NCBI GenBank assembly: GCA_030526355.1 | Contig: JAUNDC010000017.1 | Span: 1 to 62,776 of the forward strand | Length of the DNA: 62,776 nt | Reading direction: 5' to 3' | Origin: Bacillota bacterium | Lineage (GTDB): Bacteria; Bacillota; Clostridia; Peptostreptococcales; Anaerovoracaceae | Part shown: positions 1 through 8,554 of the stretch, in pieces | Layout of the letters: each line of letters starts with the position of its first letter | How positions within the stretch are numbered: the stretch's first letter is position 1 | The notes under the pieces: generated by a model | The model's input: the letters and a program-made list of their open reading frames with translations, nothing else | What the model was told of the DNA's origin: nothing | Database searches by the model: none | Translations under genes and position numbers: made by a program

Positions 1-85
1 ATGATTTATTAGAAGAAGTCATCTTTCGTTTGTACTATTTTTATACTACCATCACCCTATTATATTACAAAACTATTATTTCTTC

Positions 86-114
86 TTGAAAAAGCATTCA
101 GCATAATCTAAGAT
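86..114 (+). promoter_or_regulatory. Putative sigma-A promoter of the small zinc-ribbon ORF
   Basis: TTGAAA (86-91) and TAAGAT (109-114) are separated by 17 bases, a good vegetative promoter match. They lie about 80 bases upstream of the 45-residue ORF at 193. The rest of 1-192 is AT-rich and shows no gene. Confidence 0.45.
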
Positions 115-192
115 TCTAAATACACAACTCCCGCAGTCAAATCAGAAGCGGATTCTCGGTAATTTAACATCCTTTGGAAAGGAGGACGCACC

Positions 193-330
193 ATGAAAAA
201 AGCATGCACCTTATGCGGCTGTTCGTATGGCGATATCTATGCATTTAAAAACGGCAGAGTATGTGAAAACTGCCTGCAGTATCTAAAGACAGATATCGAT
301 GCAAATGGTCATGTGCGATCCGAAAATTAA
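193..330 (+). CDS. Small zinc-ribbon protein, 45 aa
   Basis: This ATG-started ORF has a strong ribosome binding site (GGAAAGGAGG, 176-185, 7 bases before the ATG). The product is basic and holds two cysteine pairs, CTLCGC near the start and CENC near residue 29, which is the spacing of a small zinc ribbon or rubredoxin-like knuckle. It has no signal peptide or membrane segment. It converges on the flavin reductase gene and ends 10 bases from that gene's stop codon. I do not recognise a named family; zinc binding is inferred only from the cysteines. Confidence 0.55.
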   Translation: MKKACTLCGCSYGDIYAFKNGRVCENCLQYLKTDIDANGHVRSEN

Positions 331-340
331 TACCGATACC

Positions 341-985
341 TCACTTCCTCTTCCTGCCGCGACTGCCGGAGTTGTGTCCTTTTTTCAAATTACGTTTCTG
401 AGCTTCCAACCGTTTTCTGGTAGATGGTTTCATCACAGAATACCCGAATTTCCCCAGTTCTGCAGACTTCAGAGCATAATAGTGCCCATGATTATACGCT
501 ATCAATCCAGCCTCATCAAGACATAGCCTGCCGTTTTCATCCATGAGCTTCTCATCAACGGAAACGCTCACTATATCTGCAATGAACATATCATGAGAGC
601 CAAGCTCCTTGACTTCGCGCACTTTACATTCAATGTTAACCGGTGATTCCTCTATAGAAGGGCAGCTGACAGCCCTGCTCCTGCTCCTTGTAAGTTTCTG
701 CTCTCTGAACTTATCTACATCTCGGCCTGACTTTACACCACAGAAATCAGTGGCACAGGCAAGCTGTTCCGTCGTCAGGTTAATTACAAACTCACCGGTT
801 TTCCTGATTATATCATATGAATACCGCTCTTTTCTAACTGAAATATATGTCATTGGCGGGTCTGAATTTATTATTCCGGTCCATGCGATAGTAATAATAT
901 TGCTTACCTCTCCATCTCCGCATGAAACCATCACCGCCGGAACAGGATTTAGCATCGTTCCAGGTTTGAATTCAATTTTTGACAT
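341..985 (-). CDS. Flavin reductase-like FMN-binding split-barrel protein
   Basis: The 214-residue protein begins with a PGTMLNPVPAVMVSCG strand and continues with ITIAWTGIINSDPPMTYISV, the pattern of the flavin reductase-like domain in which FMN sits in a split beta barrel. Such proteins reduce or bind flavin, often as partner of another redox enzyme. The C-terminal 30 residues are very basic (KRNLKKGHNSGSRGRKRK), which is unusual and may be a nucleic-acid-binding or disordered tail. The start has a GAAGGGA ribosome binding site. It is the last gene of the long minus-strand operon, 12 bases after rluD. The substrate cannot be told from sequence. Confidence 0.8.
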   Translation of the reverse strand: MSKIEFKPGTMLNPVPAVMVSCGDGEVSNIITIAWTGIINSDPPMTYISVRKERYSYDIIRKTGEFVINLTTEQLACATDFCGVKSGRDVDKFREQKLTRSRSRAVSCPSIEESPVNIECKVREVKELGSHDMFIADIVSVSVDEKLMDENGRLCLDEAGLIAYNHGHYYALKSAELGKFGYSVMKPSTRKRLEAQKRNLKKGHNSGSRGRKRK

Positions 986-997
986 TTTGGTTCCCTT

Positions 998-1942
998 CTA
1001 TCTGTTTCTTAAATTATTGAGAACTTTTCTGAAATCTTCAGGAAGCTCACTGTGAAATTCCATGTATTCACCTGTTGACGGATGCACAAACCCCAGCACA
1101 CCCGCATGCAGCATCTGTCGCCCTGCACCAAGCTTGTTCCTGACTGGTCCATAAAGCTCATCGCCAAGCAGCGGATGCCCGACATATGACATATGCACTC
1201 TTATCTGGTGAGTTCTCCCTGTCTCCAGTACAGCTTCTATATATGTGAATCTGCCAAAACGTTCCAGGACCTCATAATGTGTCACGGCATTTCTGGAATT
1301 CACATCGGTCACTGCATTGCGAAGCCTGTTCCCGGGATCTCTTCCTATCGGTTTATCTATCGTTCCTTTGTCTTCTTTGATATTATTATAGACTATTGCC
1401 CTGTATCTTCTCGTGATTGAATGCTCCGCCAGCTGTGCGGACAGACTGCTGTGAGCTTTGTTGTTTTTGGCAACCATAAGCAGACCGCTTGTATTTTTGT
1501 CTATACGGTGAACAATACCAGGTCTTATCACGCCGTTGATTGATGACAGATTATCACCGCAATGATACAGAAGTGCATTCACCAATGTCCCACAGCTGTT
1601 GCCAGGAGCCGGATGCACTACCATTCCAGCCGGTTTTTCCACGATAAGGAGATCATCATCCTCATAAACTATCTCAAGAGGTATATTCTCCGCTTCCACA
1701 TCAACTGTTTCAGGCTCCGGTATATCTATATCAACTATATCACCTGAAACCGCCTTGTATTTCTTCTGCCGGCAGAGTTCGCCGTTCACTTCAATATGTC
1801 CTTTTTCGAACAGCTTCTGGATAAAGCTTCTCGAAAACTCTTCCAGAGCAACAGAAAGAACCAGATCCAGTCTGGTTCCATTCATTTCATCATTTATTCG
1901 TATTCGGATTTTGCCTGAGTTATTATTGTCCATTGCCGCCAT
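998..1942 (-). CDS. rluD: RluD-type 23S rRNA pseudouridine synthase
   Basis: This enzyme isomerises uridines of 23S rRNA to pseudouridine. An S4 RNA-binding domain (about 10-75) is followed by the catalytic domain with HRIDKNTSGLLMVAKN, whose Asp is the nucleophile, and RTHQIRVHMSYVGHPLLGD near the end, typical of RluA/RluC/RluD. The reading frame extends further upstream, but the ATG at 1942 (MAAMDNNN) has AAAGGA just before it; an ATG at 1933 is also possible. The start overlaps the end of lspA, the usual lspA-rluD coupling of Firmicutes. Which uridines are modified is not decidable here. Confidence 0.9.
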   Translation of the reverse strand: MAAMDNNNSGKIRIRINDEMNGTRLDLVLSVALEEFSRSFIQKLFEKGHIEVNGELCRQKKYKAVSGDIVDIDIPEPETVDVEAENIPLEIVYEDDDLLIVEKPAGMVVHPAPGNSCGTLVNALLYHCGDNLSSINGVIRPGIVHRIDKNTSGLLMVAKNNKAHSSLSAQLAEHSITRRYRAIVYNNIKEDKGTIDKPIGRDPGNRLRNAVTDVNSRNAVTHYEVLERFGRFTYIEAVLETGRTHQIRVHMSYVGHPLLGDELYGPVRNKLGAGRQMLHAGVLGFVHPSTGEYMEFHSELPEDFRKVLNNLRNR

Positions 1943-2381
1943 GCTTCCTTTCAAAAAAAACAACATACAGAAGCAGCAGCCCGCAGCCGGCACATATGAA
2001 TATATCGGCAATATTGAATACCGGGAACACCCTGAAGTCAAAAAGATCAACAACGTATCCCTGAGTTATTCTGTCTATCAGATTTCCCAGACCGCCTCCG
2101 CATATGAAAGCTGCAGAAATAAGATAGAATCTGCTCCACGTATTTCTTTTGATAAATATCAGTACTATGCCGGCAAGCATCACCACAGCCGGCAGCAGAA
2201 TAAGCACAATCCACTGCTGCTCCCACATACTGAAAGCCGCTCCACGGTTCTGAACATAAGTAATGTGAAAAACGTTTTCAATCAGCGGGATAGTTTCGCC
2301 AACAGCCATGCCGGATGATACAAGATATTTGACCACTCTGTCAAATATTAAAATCCCGACTATTATCAAGTAATAAATCAT
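1923..2381 (-). CDS. lspA: Lipoprotein signal peptidase (signal peptidase II)
   Basis: LspA cleaves prolipoproteins in the membrane after diacylglyceryl transfer. The 152-residue protein has four hydrophobic segments and both catalytic aspartate motifs: GGGLGNLIDRI (about 95-105) and FPVFNIADIFI (about 122-132), plus the conserved TYVQNRGAAFS loop. Length matches the family. It sits between divIVA and rluD and overlaps the rluD start by about 20 bases, so the two are probably translationally coupled. A substrate lipoprotein is encoded at 56-58 kb. Confidence 0.95.
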   Translation of the reverse strand: MIYYLIIVGILIFDRVVKYLVSSGMAVGETIPLIENVFHITYVQNRGAAFSMWEQQWIVLILLPAVVMLAGIVLIFIKRNTWSRFYLISAAFICGGGLGNLIDRITQGYVVDLFDFRVFPVFNIADIFICAGCGLLLLYVVFFERKHGGNGQ

Positions 2382-2410
2382 GTGAACAGGGGATCCTTTC
2401 CCCGCCTCCT

Positions 2411-3019
2411 CTAGTATTTAATATTTCTGACAGTCTTAGTCCTTTCAAGCTCGTTCTGACCTTCATTCGCGTAGCTGTTGTCCCTTACAACCTGAGTGCG
2501 AGCAGGATCAGCAGACTCCCCTGTAAGCATTCCCGGCAGATCATCAAAATCATCAATTCCAAGCTCCGGGAACATTTCACCGCTCAGCGACTCAAAGCGC
2601 TGAAGCTCCGACTGCAGAAGCCTCTTATACCTTGTTCTGAAATCTATGAATCTCGTTTTCATAGCTTCACTTTCTTCTGCTATTTTATCAGCCATTTCTC
2701 TGGCTTCCTTCTGTATAAGCTGTGCGTCAAGCTCAGCATTTTTGAGAAGTATGTCAGCTCTCTTTTCGGCGCTTACCGAAATATCCGACATTAAAGCTTT
2801 TGCTGCCTCGAGAGTTTCAAGAACTGTACCCTGTGAACTTCTGTGTCTTTCCAGCTCCTCAACCAGCCTGCTGTTTTCTTCTCTTGTCTGGCGAAGCTCT
2901 TCTATAAGTCGCTCCATATCAATAGTGATTTCATCAAGAAATTCATTGACCTCTTCTTCTTTATATCCTCTTACTGCTCTTGTAAATTCCTTTTCCTGTA
3001 TATCGATAGGTCTGATCAT
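2411..3019 (-). CDS. divIVA: DivIVA-domain cell-division/polarity protein
   Basis: The N-terminus MIRPIDIQEKEFTRAVRGYK is the hallmark DivIVA membrane-curvature-binding segment, followed by EEEVNEFLDEITIDMERLIEEL and a long coiled coil to about residue 150. The last 50 residues are acidic and low-complexity. DivIVA-type proteins mark division septa and poles and recruit partners. The gene follows sepF by 13 bases in the ylm-type division cluster, which supports a septal role. At 202 residues it has the usual length for Firmicutes. Confidence 0.9.
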   Translation of the reverse strand: MIRPIDIQEKEFTRAVRGYKEEEVNEFLDEITIDMERLIEELRQTREENSRLVEELERHRSSQGTVLETLEAAKALMSDISVSAEKRADILLKNAELDAQLIQKEAREMADKIAEESEAMKTRFIDFRTRYKRLLQSELQRFESLSGEMFPELGIDDFDDLPGMLTGESADPARTQVVRDNSYANEGQNELERTKTVRNIKY

Positions 3020-3032
3020 CTATGCCTTCCTC

Positions 3033-3536
3033 CTATTTCCATGGATTCGAATCAGAGCTGTCTGCTCCGAAGCTGTACGGTTTGTTTTCGCCCTCTGCTG
3101 CTATAGCAACGTTTTCCGGGGCGAAAATGAATATATTGTTTGCAACCTTCTGTACATTACCGTTAAGCGCATATGTAGCTCCGCCAAGAAAATCAAATAT
3201 CTTCCTTGCCGTATCCGAATCAAGCTTTTCCAGATTTACAATTATCGGTTTTCTGCTCTTGAGGCTGTCGACAAGCTTTGAACACTCATCAAAGCCCTTA
3301 GGCTCTATTACCACCAGCTTGAATGCACTCGTCAAGGCTTTAACCGTCCTGTTTTCCATAGGCACCACATTATTCATATCATATCGTGATGATGCAGACA
3401 TGGAGGATCTGGGCTCTACAGGCTTTCTGTCATAATAATTGGACTTTCTGTATTCTTCTTCCTCGACTTCCATTTCCTCATCATCTTCATATTCCTCGAA
3501 CCCCATAAGATCCTTGAATTTTGTAAAAACGCCCAT
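3033..3536 (-). CDS. sepF: Cell division protein SepF
   Basis: SepF is a cytoplasmic membrane-associated partner of FtsZ that aligns the Z ring. The 167-residue protein has the amphipathic N-terminus (MGVFTKFKDLMGF), a very acidic linker (EYEDDEEMEVEEEE) and a C-terminal SepF fold from about residue 70, with KPIIVNLEKLDSDTARKIFD and FLGGATYALNGNVQKV. It lies between the PLP-homeostasis gene and divIVA, the standard order. The ATG has an AGGAGG site. Confidence 0.93.
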   Translation of the reverse strand: MGVFTKFKDLMGFEEYEDDEEMEVEEEEYRKSNYYDRKPVEPRSSMSASSRYDMNNVVPMENRTVKALTSAFKLVVIEPKGFDECSKLVDSLKSRKPIIVNLEKLDSDTARKIFDFLGGATYALNGNVQKVANNIFIFAPENVAIAAEGENKPYSFGADSSDSNPWK

Positions 3537-3548
3537 TTTTACCTCCTG

Positions 3549-4247
3549 TTATTTGTTATAGTTTCTCGCTCCGAAAATAGCACTGCCTACTCGAACAAGA
3601 TTTGAACCCGCCTCGATTGCTACAGGGAAATCATGTGACATTCCCATTGACAGATATTTGAAATCAAGTCTTTCGTGCTGTATTTTGCCAAACTGATCAT
3701 ACTGCTTCTTGACTTCCTCGAAATATACCTTGATTTCTTCCGGATCCTCTGCAAACGGAGCGATGCACATCAGACCCCGGATTCTTATATTTTCACAGTT
3801 TGCAAGAATATCATTTATCAGCTTTTCAGTTTCATCAGTAGTGATGCCGAATTTGCTCTCCTCTTCAGCTGAATTCACCTGAAGAAGTATGTCCATCGTA
3901 ATTCCGTGGCTTTTAGCTCTTTTATCAATTTCAACAGCGAGCTTATAGGAATCCACCGAATGTATCATGCTGACTTTATCAATGATGTATTTTACCTTAT
4001 TAGTCTGCAGATGTCCTATCATATGCCATTTAACAGGTTTTACGGCATCATACTTGTCCATTATCTCCTGAACCTTGTTCTCGCCGATATCCGTAACTCC
4101 GGCATCAATGGCTATGTTTATTTCCTCCGGAGTTCTGGTTTTGCTCACTGCAACCAGCAGAACATCGTCTACACTCCTTCCGCAGCTTTCGGCAGACTGC
4201 CTAATCTGCTCATTTATCTTGGCTAAATTCCCTCTTATATCTTCCAT
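3549..4247 (-). CDS. YggS/PLPBP family pyridoxal phosphate homeostasis protein
   Basis: This is a single-domain alanine-racemase-like TIM barrel that binds PLP but has no known catalysis. It helps keep free PLP and amino-acid pools balanced. LLVAVSKTRTPEEINIAID near residue 29 contains the PLP lysine, and WHMIGHLQTNKVKYI and SMGMSHDFPVAIEAGSNLVRVGSAIFGARNY are family signatures. At 232 residues the length is typical. It is coupled to the upstream HlyD-like gene by a 3-base gap and precedes sepF, the same arrangement as B. subtilis ylmE-ylmF. Confidence 0.93.
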   Translation of the reverse strand: MEDIRGNLAKINEQIRQSAESCGRSVDDVLLVAVSKTRTPEEINIAIDAGVTDIGENKVQEIMDKYDAVKPVKWHMIGHLQTNKVKYIIDKVSMIHSVDSYKLAVEIDKRAKSHGITMDILLQVNSAEEESKFGITTDETEKLINDILANCENIRIRGLMCIAPFAEDPEEIKVYFEEVKKQYDQFGKIQHERLDFKYLSMGMSHDFPVAIEAGSNLVRVGSAIFGARNYNK

Positions 4248-4250
4248 GGT

Positions 4251-5285
4251 TTATTCCTCCTTCTGTGAATCATCCTTCAAATCATTTTCAAGAGCATTCT
4301 TCGGGTGCTTCAGAACCTCATCATATACATTTACAGTATACACCTGGTTTCCGTCTTCATCTATAAATGTAGTATCCTTGATAACGGATTCCTTATCGTC
4401 ACTTGCTATTATGCTTACAGGCTTGAAGGTGTAGTCACCGTTCTTGTCCTTAACATAGACCCCCTGCTTACCGTTCTTTTCTATTATGCATTTATTTTTT
4501 ACAATAAGTCCCGCATTATCGCTTATCACTATTGTCATATCCTCAGCTCTGCTTCTGGCAAAGGATTCGTAATACACATCAAGATAAAACAGTACTCTGT
4601 ATCCGTCATCTTCTTTCTTTACCTTATAGACTTCAGCTTCCACCTGACCATCCGGCAGCTGTATTGTTACGTCTCTGCCCTCATAATAGCTTTCTGCTGT
4701 TTCTTCATCGACCCAGCACAGGATATACCAGTTATCATCGGCTGATATTTTGTATATCGGCTCGCCTTTGATTACAGAATCGCGTTTCAGGTCAGCTGTT
4801 TTGTACGACAGCCCTTCAACTGTTTCTCTTTTGATTTTTTCCATGTTATCAAAGGTAAAATAATCTTCATAACCGTCTATGTAAAAGCACACTATACCGC
4901 TTATTGGTGCATCATACTCATTGCTTATCCCGTCAAAGCCCTTCAGCCGCTCTGTATATTCAGAAAAACGAGGCTGCTTTTTGCTGTCCTGTTTTGACTC
5001 ATCGGATTCCACAGAAACCACGCCGTGTCCTTTTTTTACAGCAGTGCCTTCTTCCTCCAGATATTTCAAGTCTCCAGATTCCGAAGCAATGCATACACTT
5101 TCATCTTTAATGAGATATCCTGTGGTTTCATATGATATTATCAGATTGCCCGGCTCCAGTATTTGTGTAGTTTCAAAAATATCAGTAACCTTAGGCAGCA
5201 CTTCAACTATTATGAACAGCACCAGCAGCAATGCCAGATAAATAAATATTGCCTTTTTTTGTTTCTTTGTCACCTTTGTTTCCAT
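4251..5285 (-). CDS. HlyD-like membrane-anchored adaptor-type protein
   Basis: The 344-residue protein has one N-terminal transmembrane helix (about 11-30), a barrel-sandwich-like region (LEPGNLIISYETTGYLIKDE), and a long extracytoplasmic domain. The fold resembles HlyD/efflux periplasmic adaptors. Its position between trmD and the PLPBP-sepF genes is a common clostridial arrangement, suggesting a division- or envelope-linked role rather than drug export; no transporter gene adjoins it. There is no clear Shine-Dalgarno sequence before the ATG, and the nearby promoter would start transcription almost on the ATG. Function unknown. Confidence 0.7.
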   Translation of the reverse strand: METKVTKKQKKAIFIYLALLLVLFIIVEVLPKVTDIFETTQILEPGNLIISYETTGYLIKDESVCIASESGDLKYLEEEGTAVKKGHGVVSVESDESKQDSKKQPRFSEYTERLKGFDGISNEYDAPISGIVCFYIDGYEDYFTFDNMEKIKRETVEGLSYKTADLKRDSVIKGEPIYKISADDNWYILCWVDEETAESYYEGRDVTIQLPDGQVEAEVYKVKKEDDGYRVLFYLDVYYESFARSRAEDMTIVISDNAGLIVKNKCIIEKNGKQGVYVKDKNGDYTFKPVSIIASDDKESVIKDTTFIDEDGNQVYTVNVYDEVLKHPKNALENDLKDDSQKEE

Positions 5286-5291
5286 TGTTTT

Positions 5292-5320
5292 ATTTTACAC
5301 CAAAGACTATAGTCTTGCAA
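5292..5320 (-). promoter_or_regulatory. Internal promoter with palindrome before the HlyD-like gene
   Basis: On the minus strand TTGCAA (5320-5315) and TAAAAT (5297-5292) are 17 bases apart. The spacer contains the perfect palindrome AAGACTATAGTCTT (5303-5316), a plausible operator. The predicted transcription start, about 7 bases past the -10, coincides with the ATG at 5285, so the message from this promoter may be leaderless. Confidence 0.45.
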
Positions 5321-5323
5321 TCG

Positions 5324-6064
5324 CTACGTCTCTGTTTTGCTTATTTCTTCCACTATTTTGGCTTGTTCTTTCGATAATCCGTCTGCCTTCTTCACATATT
5401 CATCAAACATATCAGGACGACGTTTTTTTGTCAGCATCAGCGATTCCCTGAACTTCCACAAATCAATCAGCTTATGATTGCCGCTCACAAGCACTTCGGG
5501 GACGTCAAGACCTCTGTAGCTTCTTGGCTTGGTATACTGCGGATGCTCCAGCAGACCCGAATATATCGACTCATCAAGTGCTGAACCCGCATTTCCCAGA
5601 ACCTCAGGGACAAGTCTTGCTACAGAATCAATAAGAACCATTGCCGGAAGCTCTCCTCCCGTAAGAACATAGTCCCCTATTGATATTTCCTCCATATCCC
5701 AGTAGTCTATCACCCGCTGATCTATCCCCTCGTAGTGTCCGCACAGAATCACGAAATCACCAAGCTCCGCAAGCTCGCTTATCTTATCCTGATCGAGTAT
5801 TTTACCTCTCGGTGACATATATATTATCTTTCTTCCCTGCGCCTTTACCGCCTCCAGTGCACCAAAGATAGGATCTGCCATCATAACCATTCCCCCACCT
5901 CCGCCAAAGGGGTAATCATCAGCTTTGTTATGCTTATCATTGCTGAAATCTCTGATATCTGTAAGCCTTATATTTATCAGGTTTTTTTCTGCTGCTCTAC
6001 CAAGTATGCTGCTCGTAACAGGCGCAAACATTTCGGGAAACAGCGTTAGAACATCAATATTCAT
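5324..6064 (-). CDS. trmD: tRNA (guanine-N1-)-methyltransferase TrmD
   Basis: TrmD methylates G37 of tRNAs using S-adenosylmethionine and prevents frameshifting. The protein shows the start MNIDVLTLFPEMF, the glycine-rich loop PFGGGGGMVM, the knot region ILCGHYEGIDQRVID with SIGDYVLTGGE, and the C-terminal SGNHKLIDLWKFRESL. A GTG twelve bases upstream would overlap the AGGAG ribosome binding site, so I place the start at the ATG at 6064 (246 aa). It follows rimM in the conserved cluster. Confidence 0.96.
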   Translation of the reverse strand: MNIDVLTLFPEMFAPVTSSILGRAAEKNLINIRLTDIRDFSNDKHNKADDYPFGGGGGMVMMADPIFGALEAVKAQGRKIIYMSPRGKILDQDKISELAELGDFVILCGHYEGIDQRVIDYWDMEEISIGDYVLTGGELPAMVLIDSVARLVPEVLGNAGSALDESIYSGLLEHPQYTKPRSYRGLDVPEVLVSGNHKLIDLWKFRESLMLTKKRRPDMFDEYVKKADGLSKEQAKIVEEISKTET

Positions 6065-6093
6065 AGATTTCTTCACTCCTGTTTAACTTAATA

Positions 6094-6591
6094 TTACAGA
6101 TCCAGCAGTCCTTCTATCAATCTTACAGTGATTTCGCGGCTGCATCCATCTATATCCAGAACGAACTGATCCACCTTCGGAATCAGTATCCGTTTTTTGT
6201 TTCCCATCTCAACTTCAAAAACATCCTGGGCTGTATTCTGTATAACATCTGTAACCCGACCCAGAATATTACCATCTTCTTCCTTTACAGTCATACCTAT
6301 CAGATCCCTGACATAAAACTGCCCCTCAGGCAACTCAGGAAGATCTTCCTCAGTAACATAGAGCTCCAGACCTCTTGCCTTCTCAGCCTCGTCCCTGTCA
6401 TCAATTCCGCGAAGCTTGAGAATAACCATATTTTTCTGCGTTCTTACTCTCTGAATTTCTGTAAGTCTGTCTCCCACATAAATTTCGGGAGTGTTTTCGT
6501 ATATATCCACCCCGTCAGAGTAGTTGTAGACCTTCACTTCACCTTTGAGCCCTACCACATTCACAATTTTTCCGATTACTATTTTTTCCAT
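6094..6591 (-). CDS. rimM: Ribosome maturation factor RimM
   Basis: RimM assists 30S subunit assembly. The N-terminal domain begins MEKIVIGKIVNVVGLKGEVKV, and the C-terminal PRC-barrel includes GQFYVRDLIGMTVKEEDGNILG and ILIPKVDQFVLDID. The frame continues six codons upstream, but AAGAGAG lies correctly before the ATG at 6591, giving 165 residues, the usual length. A hairpin separates it from khpA, which could adjust the ratio of the two proteins. Confidence 0.95.
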   Translation of the reverse strand: MEKIVIGKIVNVVGLKGEVKVYNYSDGVDIYENTPEIYVGDRLTEIQRVRTQKNMVILKLRGIDDRDEAEKARGLELYVTEEDLPELPEGQFYVRDLIGMTVKEEDGNILGRVTDVIQNTAQDVFEVEMGNKKRILIPKVDQFVLDIDGCSREITVRLIEGLLDL

Positions 6592-6617
6592 TTTAACTCT
6601 CTTGTACAAAACAATAC

Positions 6618-6647
6618 AGGCACATATATATTAAAATACATGTGCCT
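6618..6647 (-). terminator. Intercistronic hairpin between khpA and rimM
   Basis: AGGCACAT (6618-6625) and ATGTGCCT (6640-6647) form a perfect 8-bp stem. On the minus strand the following sequence is only moderately T-rich, so this may be a weak attenuator or RNA-processing site rather than a full terminator. Confidence 0.4.
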
Positions 6648-6656
6648 TTTAGATTT

Positions 6657-6887
6657 CTATTGAACTATTTCAACAACCACTCTGGCATTAGCTTTTGTTG
6701 CTGCCGCTTTAACAACGGTACGAAGAGCCTTCGCGATTCTCCCCTGCTTACCAATAACCTTTCCCATATCTTCTGAGGCTACTTTAAGCTGTATGATCGT
6801 AGTGCCATTGGACTGTGACTCGGAAACCTCAACTGCCTCCGGGTGTTCAACCAGAGATTTTGCAATTGCACTAACCAATTCCACCAT
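6657..6887 (-). CDS. khpA: KH-domain RNA-binding protein KhpA
   Basis: This 76-residue single KH domain starts MVELVSAIAKSLVEHPEAV and holds the GxxG loop in GKVIGKQGRIAKALRTVV, where GKQG contacts RNA. KhpA works with KhpB in RNA binding and cell-length control. It lies between rpsP and rimM exactly as in B. subtilis (ylqC). A GTG three codons upstream is possible, but the ATG at 6887 has GGTGA at better spacing and matches the family N-terminus. Confidence 0.93.
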   Translation of the reverse strand: MVELVSAIAKSLVEHPEAVEVSESQSNGTTIIQLKVASEDMGKVIGKQGRIAKALRTVVKAAATKANARVVVEIVQ

Positions 6888-6902
6888 TAGATTCACCGCT
6901 TT

Positions 6903-7142
6903 CTATAAAATACCGTTTTTCTTGAAAAGGAACTTAACTGTATCTGTAGGCTGAGCTCCGTTTCCTAACCATTTCTTTGCTTTTTCTTCATCGATATTGA
7001 TAGTAGCAGGTTCAGTCATTGGATTGTAATATCCGATTTCCTCAATGAATCTGCCGTCTCTAGGTGATCTTGAATCTGCAACTACCACACGATAGAAAGG
7101 TTTTTTGTGAGCTCCCATTCTCTTAAGTCTAATTTTTACCAT
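6903..7142 (-). CDS. rpsP: 30S ribosomal protein S16
   Basis: The 79-residue protein [20 protein letters not shown] with [19 protein letters not shown] is unmistakably S16, a primary assembly protein of the 30S subunit. Length and N-terminus match the family. It is followed 15 bases later by khpA and preceded by ffh in the signal-recognition/ribosome cluster. The start carries an AGGAGG ribosome binding site. Confidence 0.98.
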   Translation of the reverse strand: MVKIRLKRMGAHKKPFYRVVVADSRSPRDGRFIEEIGYYNPMTEPATINIDEEKAKKWLGNGAQPTDTVKFLFKKNGIL

Positions 7143-7209
7143 TTTCTTTATTTCCTCCTAAAATATTATCTGAAAAAAATTTATCATTTATTCTGCACAA
7201 GGCTTTAGG

Positions 7210-8550
7210 TTAAAAGCCTCGGAACATCCTGTTCATTCTGCCTGCACCGCCCTTGCCGGTAAAGCTTTTCATCATTTTTCTCGATTCGTCGTATCGTTTC
7301 ACCAGTTGGTTTATTTTGGAAACCGGCTGACCCGAGCCTGCCGATATTCGCCTTCTTCTGCTGGCGTTCAATATCGAAGGATTCTCTCTTTCTTCCCTCG
7401 TCATTGACTGTATGATTGCTTCCATCTGCACGAATTCCTTTTCGCTCTTTTCGATGTCCACATTCTTCATCGCTTTATTGTTCATTCCCGGGAGCATATC
7501 CAGCATCTTGGTGATGCCACCCATTTTTCTTATCTGGCCCATCTGCTCCAGGAAATCCTCAAGGGTAAACTTGTTCTTTCTTATCTTTTTTTCGAGCTCT
7601 TCGGCCTTCTTTTCGTCGTACTCCTCCTGGGCCTTCTCAATAAGCGTAAGCATATCGCCCATACCAAGTATTCTGCTTGCCATTCTCTCAGGATGGAAAG
7701 GCTCCAGTGCATCAAATTTCTCGCCCATTCCGACGAACTTTATCGGTCTTCCTGTTACCTTCTTTGTGGAGAGAGCCGCACCACCTCTGGAATCACCATC
7801 CATCTTTGTCATAATGATTCCGTCTATACCCAATCTGTCATTGAAGCCTTCTGCTGCATTTACCGCGTCCTGACCGGTAAGGGCATCAACCACCAGAAGA
7901 ATTTCATGAGGCTTTACCGCTGCCTTGATAGTAACAAGCTCCTCCATGAGCTCCTCATCTATCTGAAGACGGCCAGCCGTATCGACAATCAGAACATTGT
8001 GTCCTTTTTTCTCAGCCTCCTTCATAGCTGCCAGTGCTATTTTTTCCGGTTCTCTGCAGTCTCTCATGGTAAATACAGGTGTATCAACCGCTTTGCCGAC
8101 AATTTCCAGCTGGTCAATAGCTGCTGGTCTGTATATGTCGCATGCACAGAGCATAGGATTTTTGCCGTTTTTCTTCAGGTAATTCGCCAGTTTACCACAT
8201 GTGGTGGTTTTACCTGTTCCCTGAAGGCCTACCATCAGATAAACAGTAAACCCCTTCGGAGAAAAGGTCAGCTTGCTGCCCGTTCCGCCCATCAGCTCTG
8301 TCAGCTCTTCATTTACTATTTTTATAACCTGCTGCCCCGGAGTGAGACTTGCCATAACCTCCTCACCGAGAGCCTTTTCCTTCACTGCAGCTACAAAGTC
8401 CTTAACTACCTTGAAGTTTACATCCGCTTCAAGAAGAGCCAGCTTGACCTCACGCATTGCCGCATTAATATCGGCTTCAGTGAGACTTCCTTTGCCCTTG
8501 AGTCCTTTGAAGACATTCTGCAGTTTTTCCGATAATCCTTCAAAAGCCAT
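7210..8550 (-). CDS. ffh: Signal recognition particle protein Ffh
   Basis: Ffh is the GTPase that binds SRP RNA and signal sequences for co-translational targeting. An N domain is followed by the G domain with GLQGTGKTTTCGKLA (about 105-119), DTAGR and TKMDGD motifs, then a methionine-rich M domain containing SGQPVSKINQLVKRY and ending GRMNRMFRGF. At 446 residues the length is normal. It follows ylxM by 4 bases. The SRP RNA gene was not seen in the window. Confidence 0.98.
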   Translation of the reverse strand: MAFEGLSEKLQNVFKGLKGKGSLTEADINAAMREVKLALLEADVNFKVVKDFVAAVKEKALGEEVMASLTPGQQVIKIVNEELTELMGGTGSKLTFSPKGFTVYLMVGLQGTGKTTTCGKLANYLKKNGKNPMLCACDIYRPAAIDQLEIVGKAVDTPVFTMRDCREPEKIALAAMKEAEKKGHNVLIVDTAGRLQIDEELMEELVTIKAAVKPHEILLVVDALTGQDAVNAAEGFNDRLGIDGIIMTKMDGDSRGGAALSTKKVTGRPIKFVGMGEKFDALEPFHPERMASRILGMGDMLTLIEKAQEEYDEKKAEELEKKIRKNKFTLEDFLEQMGQIRKMGGITKMLDMLPGMNNKAMKNVDIEKSEKEFVQMEAIIQSMTREERENPSILNASRRRRISAGSGQPVSKINQLVKRYDESRKMMKSFTGKGGAGRMNRMFRGF

Positions 8551-8554
8551 AGGA

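Noticed and set aside
7693..8535. Long plus-strand open frame (280 aa) opposite ffh
   Set aside because: It has no recognisable family, no ribosome binding site, and lies wholly on the antisense of the certain ffh gene.
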